IMG/VR virus record: IMGVR_UViG_3300044643_001274 | Coordinates: 1-27,939 of that record | Origin: a virus | DNA: 27,939 nt | Reading direction: 5' to 3' (one strand) | Shown here: piece by piece, positions 6,152 through 11,726 of the stretch | Position numbering within the stretch: the stretch's first letter is position 1 | Layout of the letters: the number at the start of each line of letters is the position of its first letter | Position numbers and translations under genes: made by a program | The notes under the pieces: generated by a model | Database searches by the model: none | What the model was told of the DNA's origin: nothing | Seen by the model: the letters and a program-made list of their open reading frames with translations, nothing else

Positions 6152-6435
6152 GGTTTTTTCAGGGCCTCCAGCTTCTTGAGTTGAGCGACCGCCGTCCGCG
6201 ACGCCTCCAAGCACCAAGAGATCTCATCGGGGGCGCAGATACCCGCAGCCACCGCCACATCCCCCTTCAGCAGATCCGAGGCCCCCAGCAGAGACTCCTG
6301 ACAGCAGTCACAGAGCTTCCACGGGTAGCTCTCCGAGCCGGTGGACTCATCGGTGACCGGCAGCCCGGCCACCCACTTCGCCGGGGCCGTGCAGAGGGGC
6401 ATCGTGCAGATGCCGAGCGAGTTGAGGTCATTCAT
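6148..6435 (-). CDS. Small Cys-rich, likely zinc-binding protein
   Basis: The gene encodes 95 residues. Cys10 and Cys15 (ICTMPLCTAPAKW) plus Cys42, Cys44 and Cys45 (WKLCDCCQ) give two knuckles able to bind zinc. The C-terminal half (about 48-95) is helical with an LKKLEALKKP end. The start overlaps the stop of the 25-residue membrane peptide gene (ATGA). No specific family is recognised; phage early zinc proteins often bind nucleic acid or host enzymes. Confidence 0.6.
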   Translation of the reverse strand: MNDLNSLGICTMPLCTAPAKWVAGLPVTDESTGSESYPWKLCDCCQESLLGASDLLKGDVAVAAGICAPDEISWCLEASRTAVAQLKKLEALKKP

Positions 6436-6509
6436 GATTTGGGCAGGATGAAGAGGGCCAGCAGGAGGAGGGCAGCCAAGGCGAGGGCACAGGTCGTGTC
6501 GGCGCTCAT
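6432..6509 (-). CDS. 25-residue single-span membrane peptide
   Basis: The peptide MSADTTCALALAALLLLALF continues to ILPKS and is almost entirely one hydrophobic helix. The ATG follows GGAGG by 8 nt and overlaps the upstream stop (ATGA), and its own stop overlaps the next ATG in the same way. Coupling on both sides and the coherent membrane character argue that it is translated. Function is unknown. Small phage membrane peptides often modulate host proteins or lysis. Confidence 0.55.
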   Translation of the reverse strand: MSADTTCALALAALLLLALFILPKS

Positions 6510-6691
6510 AGGTTTTCCTCCGGGTAAACTCGCTTGAGCCGCTTCAGGGCATATTCCGTAGCCTTCCACCCGACCTTCTCAGCGTCGGTCATCGGATATG
6601 CAATGCTGCGCTCCGGACGTCGGATGCCGCCGAGATTGTGGATGAAGGAGAGGGCGCGGACCGCCTCCTGGGATGCGAGGGCGTTGCTCAT
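6506..6691 (-). CDS. Hypothetical small protein (61 aa)
   Basis: The start is the ATG at 6691, with GGAGG upstream and the ATG overlapping the preceding stop (ATGA). The peptide starts MSNALASQEAVRALSFIHNL and continues into a basic segment with MTDAEKVGWKATEYALKRLK. It is soluble and helical. A much longer upstream extension would overlap the 58-residue gene and is rejected. No family is recognised. Confidence 0.55.
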   Translation of the reverse strand: MSNALASQEAVRALSFIHNLGGIRRPERSIAYPMTDAEKVGWKATEYALKRLKRVYPEENL

Positions 6692-6864
6692 TTGCCGTCC
6701 TCCTTCAGAAGGCGCAGGTATTCCCGCCAGAGCCGTTCGGTGACCACCTTCTCGTAGCCAGTCACCCGGCGATACCAACCCCAGATGCGGCCCAGCAGAG
6801 AGGTCGGCTTCTTCTGGAAGCTCCGGACATATTCCAGCGCGGCTTCGAGAGTCGGATCGCTCAT
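6688..6864 (-). CDS. Basic small protein (58 aa)
   Basis: The frame begins MSDPTLEAALEYVRSFQKKP and continues with an aromatic/basic centre (LLGRIWGWYRRVTGYEKVVT) and a basic end (LLKEDGK). The Trp/Arg cluster near 27-35 could touch a membrane or nucleic acid. GGGAGG lies 6 nt before the ATG, and the gene is coupled at both ends by 4-nt ATGA overlaps. It looks genuine from junction geometry. Function is unknown. Confidence 0.55.
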   Translation of the reverse strand: MSDPTLEAALEYVRSFQKKPTSLLGRIWGWYRRVTGYEKVVTERLWREYLRLLKEDGK

Positions 6865-6971
6865 CGGGAACCTCCCATGAAACGGGCAATCAGCCCGGCC
6901 AGAACCTCAGAAAACTCCCGACGGCCCACAAAGAGAACGACCGCCAGCATGGCAAAGATGAGGGCGATCAC
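6861..6971 (-). CDS. 36-residue membrane peptide, first gene of the early chain
   Basis: A GTG at 6971 is preceded by a strong GGAGG (6-nt spacing) formed by a GCTGAAGGAGG stretch. The peptide MIALIFAMLAVVLFVGRREF is a single transmembrane helix followed by a short amphipathic tail (EVLAGLIARFMGG). Its stop overlaps the next ATG (ATGA). As the first early gene downstream of the integrase-side regulatory region it should be among the first expressed. Confidence 0.55.
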   Translation of the reverse strand: MIALIFAMLAVVLFVGRREFSEVLAGLIARFMGGSR

Positions 6972-6996
6972 AGGGCACCTCCTTCAGCTTGCAAGA

Positions 6997-7019
6997 GCAG
7001 TGTGATTCCTGCACACTGC
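6997..7019. promoter_or_regulatory. 8-bp dyad upstream of the early operon
   Basis: GCAGTGTG (6997-7004) and CACACTGC (7012-7019) are perfect inverted copies separated by 7 nt, about 26 nt upstream of the first early start codon. The layout suits an operator for a dimeric repressor or a leader hairpin. The binding protein is unknown; the HTH and ribbon-helix-helix genes in this window are candidates. Confidence 0.45.
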
Positions 7020-7049
7020 CCCCTGAAATCGACGGACTGAACACTACGA

Positions 7050-7212
7050 ATTGTGGAACTCGTGTGGAACTGACCTCGATTTACTCTGTAAATAACTGCC
7101 CTGTGGTGTAACGGTAACTTCGGTTTCATGGGTTTTTGCGTTGGTTTTACTCTGTTAGGGTTGGACTGAATTGGAAAAAATCCTTCCTTCATGTGGAACT
7201 ATGTGGAACTGG
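7050..7212. other. Candidate attP region with integrase arm-type repeats
   Basis: Four direct TGTGGAACT boxes lie immediately upstream of integrase. One pair is at 7052-7060 and 7063-7071 and the other at 7192-7200 and 7202-7210. Within each pair the spacing is 10-11 bp, about one helical turn, and the pairs are roughly 140 bp apart. Between them TTTACTCTGT occurs twice (7080-7089, 7146-7155). Lambda-type integrases bind paired arm sites flanking a core, so this layout suggests P and P' arms around a core at roughly 7075-7190. The core and crossover cannot be defined without a host attB. Confidence 0.5.
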
Positions 7213-7219
7213 TTAAAGC

Positions 7220-8320
7220 ATGGCCTACCTCGTGAAGCATGCCCGGTCTCCGTTCTGGTTCCTGCGATTCCGTGATTTGGAGAGGCAACGCTGGAGGGAG
7301 GAGAACCTGAAGCTCCGAGTCGATTGCCCAAAGGATTCGGCCAAGGCCGTCAAGGAGGCGGCTAAGAGGTCGGGCCACGAGGCCATCGTGCGACCGAACA
7401 GGGGAGGGGATTTCGTCGAGTGGGTTCCCACCTACCTGACCGACCATTACAAGAACCCGCGCACGCTCCTTCGCTCCCGATACTTCTGGAGCACCGTCCA
7501 CGTCTTCCTGCACGAGCAGGGGATCAGGACACCGAGCGAGGTCACCTACAAGCATGCCCAAGCCTACCTCGACTGGAGGAAGGGGGCCGGTGGGGAGCAC
7601 GCCAGCCACAACACGGCCCGCGCCGAGTTGAAGTTCCTGAGCTTCCTCATGAGCGAGGCGATCAGGCGAGGACTGGCCGAGACGAACGGGCTTGCCCTGG
7701 CACGAGTCCCGATGACCCCTCCCAAGGAGAAGCGCGAGATCACCACCGCCGAGATCACCGCAGTCCGGAAGGCCCTGCGCGGCCAGCCGGGATGGATGGC
7801 CACCGCCTTCGAGCTTCAGCTTCACTTGGGCTGCCGCTTCTCCGAGACCCGCATCCCCATGGATCGGATCGACCTCAAGAAAAAGACCATCCAGATCCGC
7901 GATGCCAAGAGGCAGGAGGGAGATGCGAGGAAGTGGTTCAGCACCCCGATCAACGACCAGTTGGCGGTATTCCTGAAGGGCATCACCCCCCACGACGGAT
8001 ACACCCTGCCCGAGATCGAGCGCACGATGAACCGCGACTTCAACAGGGTTCTGGGCCGAGCTGCTGGAGGATTGACGAGTCATTGTTTGCGGGTCTCCTT
8101 TATTTCACGGCTCCATCGAGCCGGGCTCTCCGAGAGCGAAGCGATGCGGTTGGTGAATCACTCGACACGGATGGTCCACCGGCTTTACTCGAAGCTGAAC
8201 GTCGAGGACTCACGCCGCGCGATGAAGCGGGTGCCGCTGCCCCCGCCTCCGCCGCCAAAAAGGCGCGCACCCAGCGCAGGGTCGTCTTCTTCCCGAAAAA
8301 AGGGCAGCCTCGGCGCTTGA
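7220..8320 (+). CDS. int: Tyrosine-type phage integrase
   Basis: The product has 366 residues. The catalytic set is visible: Arg206 in GCRFSET, Lys230 or a nearby Lys in DAKRQEG, His288 and Arg291 in HCLR, His314 in VNHST, and nucleophile Tyr323 in RLYSKL. Residues 1-70 are basic and would bind arm sites, and 75-165 form the core-binding domain. The C-terminus carries a proline run and a basic Ser-rich tail. It would catalyse integration and excision between attP and attB. It is one of only three rightward genes. The four TGTGGAACT boxes end 10 nt before its ATG, so integrase binding may repress its own gene. No Shine-Dalgarno is seen. Its 3' end overlaps the gene at 8100-8417. Confidence 0.93.
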   Translation: MAYLVKHARSPFWFLRFRDLERQRWREENLKLRVDCPKDSAKAVKEAAKRSGHEAIVRPNRGGDFVEWVPTYLTDHYKNPRTLLRSRYFWSTVHVFLHEQGIRTPSEVTYKHAQAYLDWRKGAGGEHASHNTARAELKFLSFLMSEAIRRGLAETNGLALARVPMTPPKEKREITTAEITAVRKALRGQPGWMATAFELQLHLGCRFSETRIPMDRIDLKKKTIQIRDAKRQEGDARKWFSTPINDQLAVFLKGITPHDGYTLPEIERTMNRDFNRVLGRAAGGLTSHCLRVSFISRLHRAGLSESEAMRLVNHSTRMVHRLYSKLNVEDSRRAMKRVPLPPPPPPKRRAPSAGSSSSRKKGSLGA

Positions 8321-8417
8321 GGGAGGAGAGTTCCGTCGGGTTCATGCCGACTAGGGCGGCGATGGCCTTGGGGAACTCCAGCCGGTCGAGGTCGATCATG
8401 GGGTTGTTGGATGGCAT
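8100..8417 (-). CDS. HTH/excisionase-like protein, overlapping integrase 3' end
   Basis: The first 60 residues (MPSNNPMIDLDRLEFPKAIA, then GMNPTELSSLKRRGCPFFGK and WVRAFLAAE) look like a small winged-HTH or excisionase-type DNA-binding domain. The rest is Ser/Ala/Arg-rich low complexity and lies entirely antisense to the last 220 nt of integrase. It is therefore unclear whether the frame is used to its end. It starts 22 nt after the leftward ribbon-helix-helix gene, suggesting a two-gene operon. Being next to integrase fits a recombination directionality factor or a regulator. An alternative start is the Met at residue 7. Confidence 0.5.
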   Translation of the reverse strand: MPSNNPMIDLDRLEFPKAIAALVGMNPTELSSLKRRGCPFFGKKTTLRWVRAFLAAEAGAAAPASSRGVSPRRSASSKAGGPSVSSDSPTASLRSRRARLDGAVK

Positions 8418-8439
8418 GGCTGGGGGGGGTGAAAAAGGC

Positions 8440-8598
8440 TCAGGAAACTTTTTTCGGCGTGCCGTAGGTCTTGCGGATCGCGAGGCGAACCAAATCTGCT
8501 ACCTTGAGATCATGCGCTGCGGCCAGCTTGCGGAGGTGCATGAATACTGGCTGTGCGACCCGCACGTTCACTTGCTTGGTGAGTGTCATTCCGTTCAT
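8440..8598 (-). CDS. Ribbon-helix-helix regulator A (52 aa)
   Basis: The peptide starts MNGMTLTKQVNVRVAQPVFM and has the Arc/CopG pattern: an alternating beta strand (KQVNVRVAQ), helix 1 (VFMHLRKLAAAHDL), a short turn and helix 2 (VADLVRLAIRKTYG). Dimeric RHH proteins insert the strand into the major groove as repressors. It is transcribed leftward from a region shared with a second RHH gene reading rightward. The likely promoter is TTGCAA, 16 nt, TATACC, and the -10 lies inside an ATTGGTATACA box. The ATG at 8598 is used; a second Met follows three codons later. Confidence 0.7.
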   Translation of the reverse strand: MNGMTLTKQVNVRVAQPVFMHLRKLAAAHDLKVADLVRLAIRKTYGTPKKVS

Positions 8599-8698
8599 CT
8601 GGAGCATTGGTATACAAAAGGTAGTAATGCTTGCAACCTAATTATTCCGCTTACCGAAAAAAAGTTTTGCGTGGATCGTATTGGTATACATTGAACCC
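8599..8698. promoter_or_regulatory. Divergent promoter/operator region with two ATTGGTATACA boxes
   Basis: Exact 11-bp direct repeats ATTGGTATACA lie at 8606-8616 and 8680-8690, one beside each start codon of the two divergent RHH genes. GTATAC within the box is palindromic, so each copy can supply a -10 element: TATACC leftward and TATACA rightward. The leftward promoter has TTGCAA 16 nt upstream; the rightward -35 is weak. The region is A+T-rich with a run of seven A (8657-8663). Binding of an RHH dimer to either box would cover the promoter. Confidence 0.6.
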
Positions 8699-8956
8699 AT
8701 GAAGATGAATAAAGCAGTCCAGATCAGGATGCCCATCGAGATGTGGGATCATCTCTCCACGCTAGCCACCAAGCGGGCCCCAGGCACAAAGGTCACCCAC
8801 CTCATCCGCGAGGCGATCCAGAGGACGTTCTATTCAGAGGGCGAGGGTGGCTCTGGTATTACAATGCCCCCGGCGCCTCCGGTTGACCCCTATCGCCTAC
8901 AGGAAATCACCGCACTCCGGGCGGCTGAGGAACCGAAAAAATCAAGGATGCAGTGA
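8699..8956 (+). CDS. Ribbon-helix-helix regulator B (85 aa)
   Basis: From ATG 8699 the peptide MKMNKAVQIRMPIEMWDHLS shows the RHH strand (KAVQIRMP), helix 1 (EMWDHLSTLATKRA) and helix 2 (KVTHLIREAIQRTFY). A flexible, Pro-rich and then charged C-terminal tail of about 40 residues follows, absent from regulator A. It faces regulator A across the ATTGGTATACA region, as CI and Cro do in lambda, although those are HTH proteins. A repressor or antirepressor role in lysogeny is inferred from fold and place. An upstream in-frame ATG at 8681 would start inside the operator box. Confidence 0.7.
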   Translation: MKMNKAVQIRMPIEMWDHLSTLATKRAPGTKVTHLIREAIQRTFYSEGEGGSGITMPPAPPVDPYRLQEITALRAAEEPKKSRMQ

Positions 8957-9003
8957 TTTTAAGCTTCCCGCTCGGGCTACCTTTGTAGAACAAATGCCCT
9001 CTC

Positions 9004-9270
9004 ATGAATAGCGTATTCTTTCTGGCTGCATCGGATGGGGCACTGGCGGCCTTTGGGATCTTCGGCATTCTGGCCTCCGTGGTCATTGGGTTGCTCTATG
9101 CGCTCTTCCCCCTGATCGTCATGTGGCAGTTGGGAGGGGTGAAGCAGCGGATCGACCGGCAGAGGAGCGAGGAGTTGAAGGCGCTCAAGAGTGCCACCGA
9201 GGAGATCCGGACTCAGAATGCCCTGACCCGCCAGTTGCTCAGGGCCTACGGCCACGATCCGGAGGTCTAG
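9004..9270 (+). CDS. Membrane-anchored coiled-coil protein (88 aa)
   Basis: The peptide starts MNSVFFLAASDGALAAFGIF. Residues 16-42 form a long hydrophobic segment (one or two passes), followed by a charged helix (QRIDRQRSEELKALKSATEE) likely to be a cytoplasmic coiled coil. It lies rightward behind RHH regulator B and so may be expressed from the prophage. Its last 4 bases overlap the convergent metallopeptidase gene. Lysogenic-conversion membrane proteins such as superinfection-exclusion factors have this shape, but no family is recognised. Confidence 0.55.
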   Translation: MNSVFFLAASDGALAAFGIFGILASVVIGLLYALFPLIVMWQLGGVKQRIDRQRSEELKALKSATEEIRTQNALTRQLLRAYGHDPEV

Positions 9271-9518
9271 AACTCAATCCTCCTCCACCGATCCCTCCAC
9301 AGGAGGTCGCTGAGTCTGTTTGCCAGGGCGATGATTCGCACCTCTGGCTCCGAGGGAAGGAGCAGATGGAGTGCCTCATGGCAGACCGTGTCGAGCCTTT
9401 CGCGGCTGTTGTTCTTGGTCGGGTCGATCTCGATCAGGTCGGGCGCGATGGCCTGACCGAGGGCCTTCTCCTTGCCGAGCTTGCGGTCGCGGATCTTCAG
9501 CGTCCTGGGCAGCTTCAT
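9267..9518 (-). CDS. Small HExxH zinc metallopeptidase-like protein
   Basis: The gene encodes 83 residues. His47-Glu48-x-x-His51 in TVCHEALHLL is a zincin motif, preceded by IEIDPTKNNSRERLDT and followed by a helix (PEVRIIALANRLSDLLWRD). The layout matches short phage and prophage proteins related to the ImmA/IrrE and SprT-like groups, in which the third ligand comes from the helix after the motif (Glu or Asp). ImmA-type enzymes cleave repressors, but this chain is shorter and lies at the end of the late transcript. The start overlaps the preceding stop (ATGA). Confidence 0.65.
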   Translation of the reverse strand: MKLPRTLKIRDRKLGKEKALGQAIAPDLIEIDPTKNNSRERLDTVCHEALHLLLPSEPEVRIIALANRLSDLLWRDRWRRIEF

Positions 9519-9709
9519 TGCAGGCGTTCGTCAATCCGCTCCAAGATCATGGAATGGAAATCTGCCAATGCCTCCAGCATGTCCTCATGGTTGTCGGTGG
9601 CGAACCTCAACCTGAACGGCAGCTCGATCCCGTCGATGGCCACGTCGAGGCAAAGGCACCAGCGGATCTTCCCCTCTGGCATCTTTTCGCTCTCGGTGAC
9701 GACGCTCAT
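9515..9709 (-). CDS. Hypothetical small protein (64 aa)
   Basis: From ATG 9709 the peptide starts MSVVTESEKMPEGKIRWCLC. It alternates strand-like segments (IRWCLCLDVAID, ELPFRLRF) with a terminal helix (HEDMLEALADFHSMILERID), suggesting a small alpha/beta fold. Both junctions are 4-nt ATGA overlaps with the flanking genes. No family is recognised. Confidence 0.55.
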   Translation of the reverse strand: MSVVTESEKMPEGKIRWCLCLDVAIDGIELPFRLRFATDNHEDMLEALADFHSMILERIDERLQ

Positions 9710-10038
9710 TTTGCTGGGTGGTAGTGCCAAGTCAGCATGAGTTGGTGACCTGTCCAGACTCGGAATCTCTTCCTCTGGAGCCTATTCGATTCCACCAGTC
9801 GGGAGATGCGAACCCTCATGGCAGACTCGGAGACGTTACACTCCTTGCACATTTGCTTGAGGGTCAGCCAGCCCTCAGGGATGACATCGGGTGGGCCAGA
9901 CAGGACTCGCTCCGACATGATCTCGGCGAGCCAATCATTTCCTGTTTTTTCTGGCTTCTTGTATTTTGTTGGATTGCAAACAGAGCAATCGAAACCGCCG
10001 TAGCAACTGCACTTTTCGACTGGGGTCTTCTTTTTCAT
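9706..10038 (-). CDS. Zinc-knuckle plus HTH protein (110 aa)
   Basis: The N-terminus holds Cys10, Cys12, Cys18 and Cys21 (CSCYGGFDCSVC), a likely zinc knuckle. Residues 57-95 (LTLKQMCKECNVSESAMRVR and onward) form a helix-turn-helix with a basic wing (LQRKRFRVW). This suggests a DNA- or RNA-binding regulator encoded near the end of the late transcript. It starts 5 nt after the phosphoesterase stop, without a Shine-Dalgarno sequence. Confidence 0.6.
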   Translation of the reverse strand: MKKKTPVEKCSCYGGFDCSVCNPTKYKKPEKTGNDWLAEIMSERVLSGPPDVIPEGWLTLKQMCKECNVSESAMRVRISRLVESNRLQRKRFRVWTGHQLMLTWHYHPAK

Positions 10039-10043
10039 AGAGG

Positions 10044-10799
10044 CTAAAACGGCAGACGCCAGCCGTGGTCTTCACCCTCGCTGGGGCCTGTGAAGAGCCA
10101 GACTTGGGAAGCAGGCTTCTTCCCCTCGCGGATCTCTGCGGCGACAAGGCCCATGCCCCACCCCATGGTGGCCCGTCGGCAGGAGGCGTAGGTCATTTCC
10201 CTCTTCCGAGTCAGGGTGCCGACGCAGTAGCCGTGGGAAGCCTTCATCGTGCGCCCGGGGGCCTGCATGGCGCGGTGGGTATGGGCAAAGACCACCTTGC
10301 CGCCGTAAGCCTCGGCCATGTCACGGGCTGCCATCTCATTGTAAAACGTGCCGTGGGTGAAGAGGACATCCCCGATCATCAGGCGCTGATAAATTCCGTC
10401 ATAAGGGACGACTCGTGTTCCCATTTTGCGACACTCCTCTTCGATGTGGTAGAGGGCGCGTGATGCTGCATACGCAATCACGGCGTTCGGTGAATTGGAG
10501 AGGGAAGCGAGACGAGCTTCGTGATTTCCCAGAAGGAATGTGTCTGCCTTTAGCTCACGCAGGAACATCAGGCCCCCGTCGATGTCCGGGGCGACTGGTT
10601 CGGCTGAGTCGGCGTCGATGCCACGCGCCCCACTGCGGAAGGCTGATGTGTCCATCGCATCCCCGAGGTGCAGGATGCGGTCTGGCTTGAACTTGGCTTT
10701 GGCCTCCAGCACGGCGGCTTTGGCAGAGGGGCAGATGTGCTTCCCATGACTGCACCCAATGGCAAGCACCTTTGTCCAGCGCGAGGCGATGTTTGCCAT
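10044..10799 (-). CDS. Calcineurin-like metallophosphoesterase
   Basis: The product has 251 residues. The metallophosphoesterase blocks are in order: GCSHG (15-19), LGDAMD (45-50), GNHE (91-94), FTHG (147-150) and AHTH (172-175). The first block is normally D-x-H; here Asp is replaced by Cys16, which should change or remove one metal ligand. Phage relatives can act on nucleic acid ends or nucleotides. This one follows the endolysin gene, so its substrate is open. A TTTGACA heptamer lies 16 nt upstream of the ATG, and no good Shine-Dalgarno is present. Confidence 0.8.
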   Translation of the reverse strand: MANIASRWTKVLAIGCSHGKHICPSAKAAVLEAKAKFKPDRILHLGDAMDTSAFRSGARGIDADSAEPVAPDIDGGLMFLRELKADTFLLGNHEARLASLSNSPNAVIAYAASRALYHIEEECRKMGTRVVPYDGIYQRLMIGDVLFTHGTFYNEMAARDMAEAYGGKVVFAHTHRAMQAPGRTMKASHGYCVGTLTRKREMTYASCRRATMGWGMGLVAAEIREGKKPASQVWLFTGPSEGEDHGWRLPF

Positions 10800-10828
10800 A
10801 CACTCTCGGAGGCCGTGTCAAAGGTGGT

Positions 10829-11404
10829 TCACGCCACCAGATCCCGCTTGATCGCTTCGATGCGGTTCATCCAACCGTTCCTGAACTTCTCAAGCTTGGG
10901 ATTCCCCGCGATGATCGCCTCGTAGCGGCGGCGGGATTTCTGGAGGAAGGCCATTGCGAGGCCGTGGCTATCTGGCGACGCCATCGCTGATCTGCGGGTT
11001 TTCTCGCCCAGGATGCCGTCCACGGTCAGCCCGGCCCCGTAGTCGTTGATGGCGTTCTGAAGCATCCGGATCGCTGTCCGGGTGCCTTGGTTCACTCCCT
11101 GGACAAAGCAGACTTCCTGCACGGGTGAAGGAAGGCCAGCAAAGGGCATCCAGTCCATCTCGTAGTAATGCGCCGCGATGGCCCGGGCGGTCGGCTCGGC
11201 AGGCGGTGGGGCGATCCTGTCATGCTTCACCGTCAGCCCGGCGAAGGTCGCCCCTCCGGGGTCGTCGGGGTCGTTCTCCCACCTGATCGTCTCGCCGTCT
11301 GGTTCATAGACGCATTCCCAGCGGAGGACGAGGCCGAGGCTCTTGCGGAATCGGGAGGGGAGGCCAGCGTCTTCAGCGGCGTTGAGGATGTCGGAGCGTT
11401 TCAT
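10829..11404 (-). CDS. Endolysin, GH108-type muramidase
   Basis: The product has 191 residues. Residues 25-56 contain the GH108 pattern, with a likely catalytic Glu30 in LRWEC and the block DPDDPGGATFAG (45-56). The usual EGG after the glutamate is ECV here. The C-terminal part, from about 118 (ALNxY-like NAINDYGAGLTVDGILGEKT), matches the peptidoglycan-binding domain found with this family. It would cleave glycan strands of host peptidoglycan at lysis. No signal peptide is seen, so export should depend on a holin. The ATG overlaps the stop of a repeat-made micro-frame (ATGA). Confidence 0.85.
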   Translation of the reverse strand: MKRSDILNAAEDAGLPSRFRKSLGLVLRWECVYEPDGETIRWENDPDDPGGATFAGLTVKHDRIAPPPAEPTARAIAAHYYEMDWMPFAGLPSPVQEVCFVQGVNQGTRTAIRMLQNAINDYGAGLTVDGILGEKTRRSAMASPDSHGLAMAFLQKSRRRYEAIIAGNPKLEKFRNGWMNRIEAIKRDLVA

Positions 11405-11505
11405 GAGGAGAGGTGGAGAGAGTGAGGATTTACCATGGAGAGCATGAAGATCATGAAGTTGTTAAAGATTGGCGGTCGCCCTTCATGCCCCTTCATGTGC
11501 TTCAT
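11401..11505 (-). CDS. 34-residue micro-frame made of repeat sequence, doubtful gene
   Basis: The frame MKHMKGHEGRPPIFNNFMIF continues to an HLHLSS-like end. Its ATG overlaps the upstream holin-like stop and its own TGA overlaps the endolysin ATG, so ribosomes could pass through it. The nucleotide sequence is, however, mostly the CATGAAG inverted repeat, which explains the Met/His-rich composition. It may be a coupling spacer and not a functional protein. Confidence 0.3.
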   Translation of the reverse strand: MKHMKGHEGRPPIFNNFMIFMLSMVNPHSLHLSS

Positions 11506-11509
11506 GGTA
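11431..11509. repeat. Imperfect inverted repeat of CATGAAG units between holin-like and endolysin genes
   Basis: The left arm, starting TACCATGGAGAGCATGAAG at 11431, and the right arm, ending CTTCATGGTA at 11509, are imperfect reverse complements of about 28 nt around a 23-nt centre. Each arm is built from CATGAAG-like units. Related direct units (ATGGAGAAC) are at 12221-12245. The mRNA could fold into a long hairpin just ahead of the endolysin start and modulate its translation. Confidence 0.6.
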
Positions 11510-11726
11510 AGTTCTTCCCCTCGGCGAATTTCTGCACCACCTTGGCCCCGGCTGAGGTGGCGAGCGTGATTTCGAGGAGGGAGCCGACGCCGTGAGGGAT
11601 GTCCTGTCCGGTGACGAGCCATCGCCCGATCACCAGGACAACCAGGGAGAGGACGACCGCCAGCGAGAAGCGGGTCATCGAGGGGCTACCCGGTTCATCG
11701 CTGATCAGGCCGCGAAGGAAGGTCAT
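11502..11726 (-). CDS. Holin-like small membrane protein (74 aa)
   Basis: From ATG 11726 the peptide starts MTFLRGLISDEPGSPSMTRF. It has a strong membrane helix (about 20-38, FSLAVVLSLVVLVIGRWLV) and a weaker second hydrophobic stretch (47-64), ending in a charged tail. Size, position directly upstream of the endolysin and layout fit a phage holin or accessory membrane protein. GAGG lies 5 nt before the ATG, and the start overlaps the upstream stop by 4 nt. A longer frame to 11846 overlaps the lipoprotein gene and is rejected. Confidence 0.6.
   Translation of the reverse strand: MTFLRGLISDEPGSPSMTRFSLAVVLSLVVLVIGRWLVTGQDIPHGVGSLLEITLATSAGAKVVQKFAEGKNLP

Noticed and set aside
6968-7192. 74-codon leftward frame through the attP candidate
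   Set aside because: The sequence is composed of arm-site and other repeats; its Ser/Thr/Arg/His-rich translation does not look like protein. Its GTGA junction with the first early gene is probably chance, though not excluded.
7420-8694. Long (424-codon) plus-strand frame and a 294-codon minus-strand frame over integrase
   Set aside because: Both are alternative frames of the GC-rich integrase gene; only the 7220-8320 frame shows catalytic residues.
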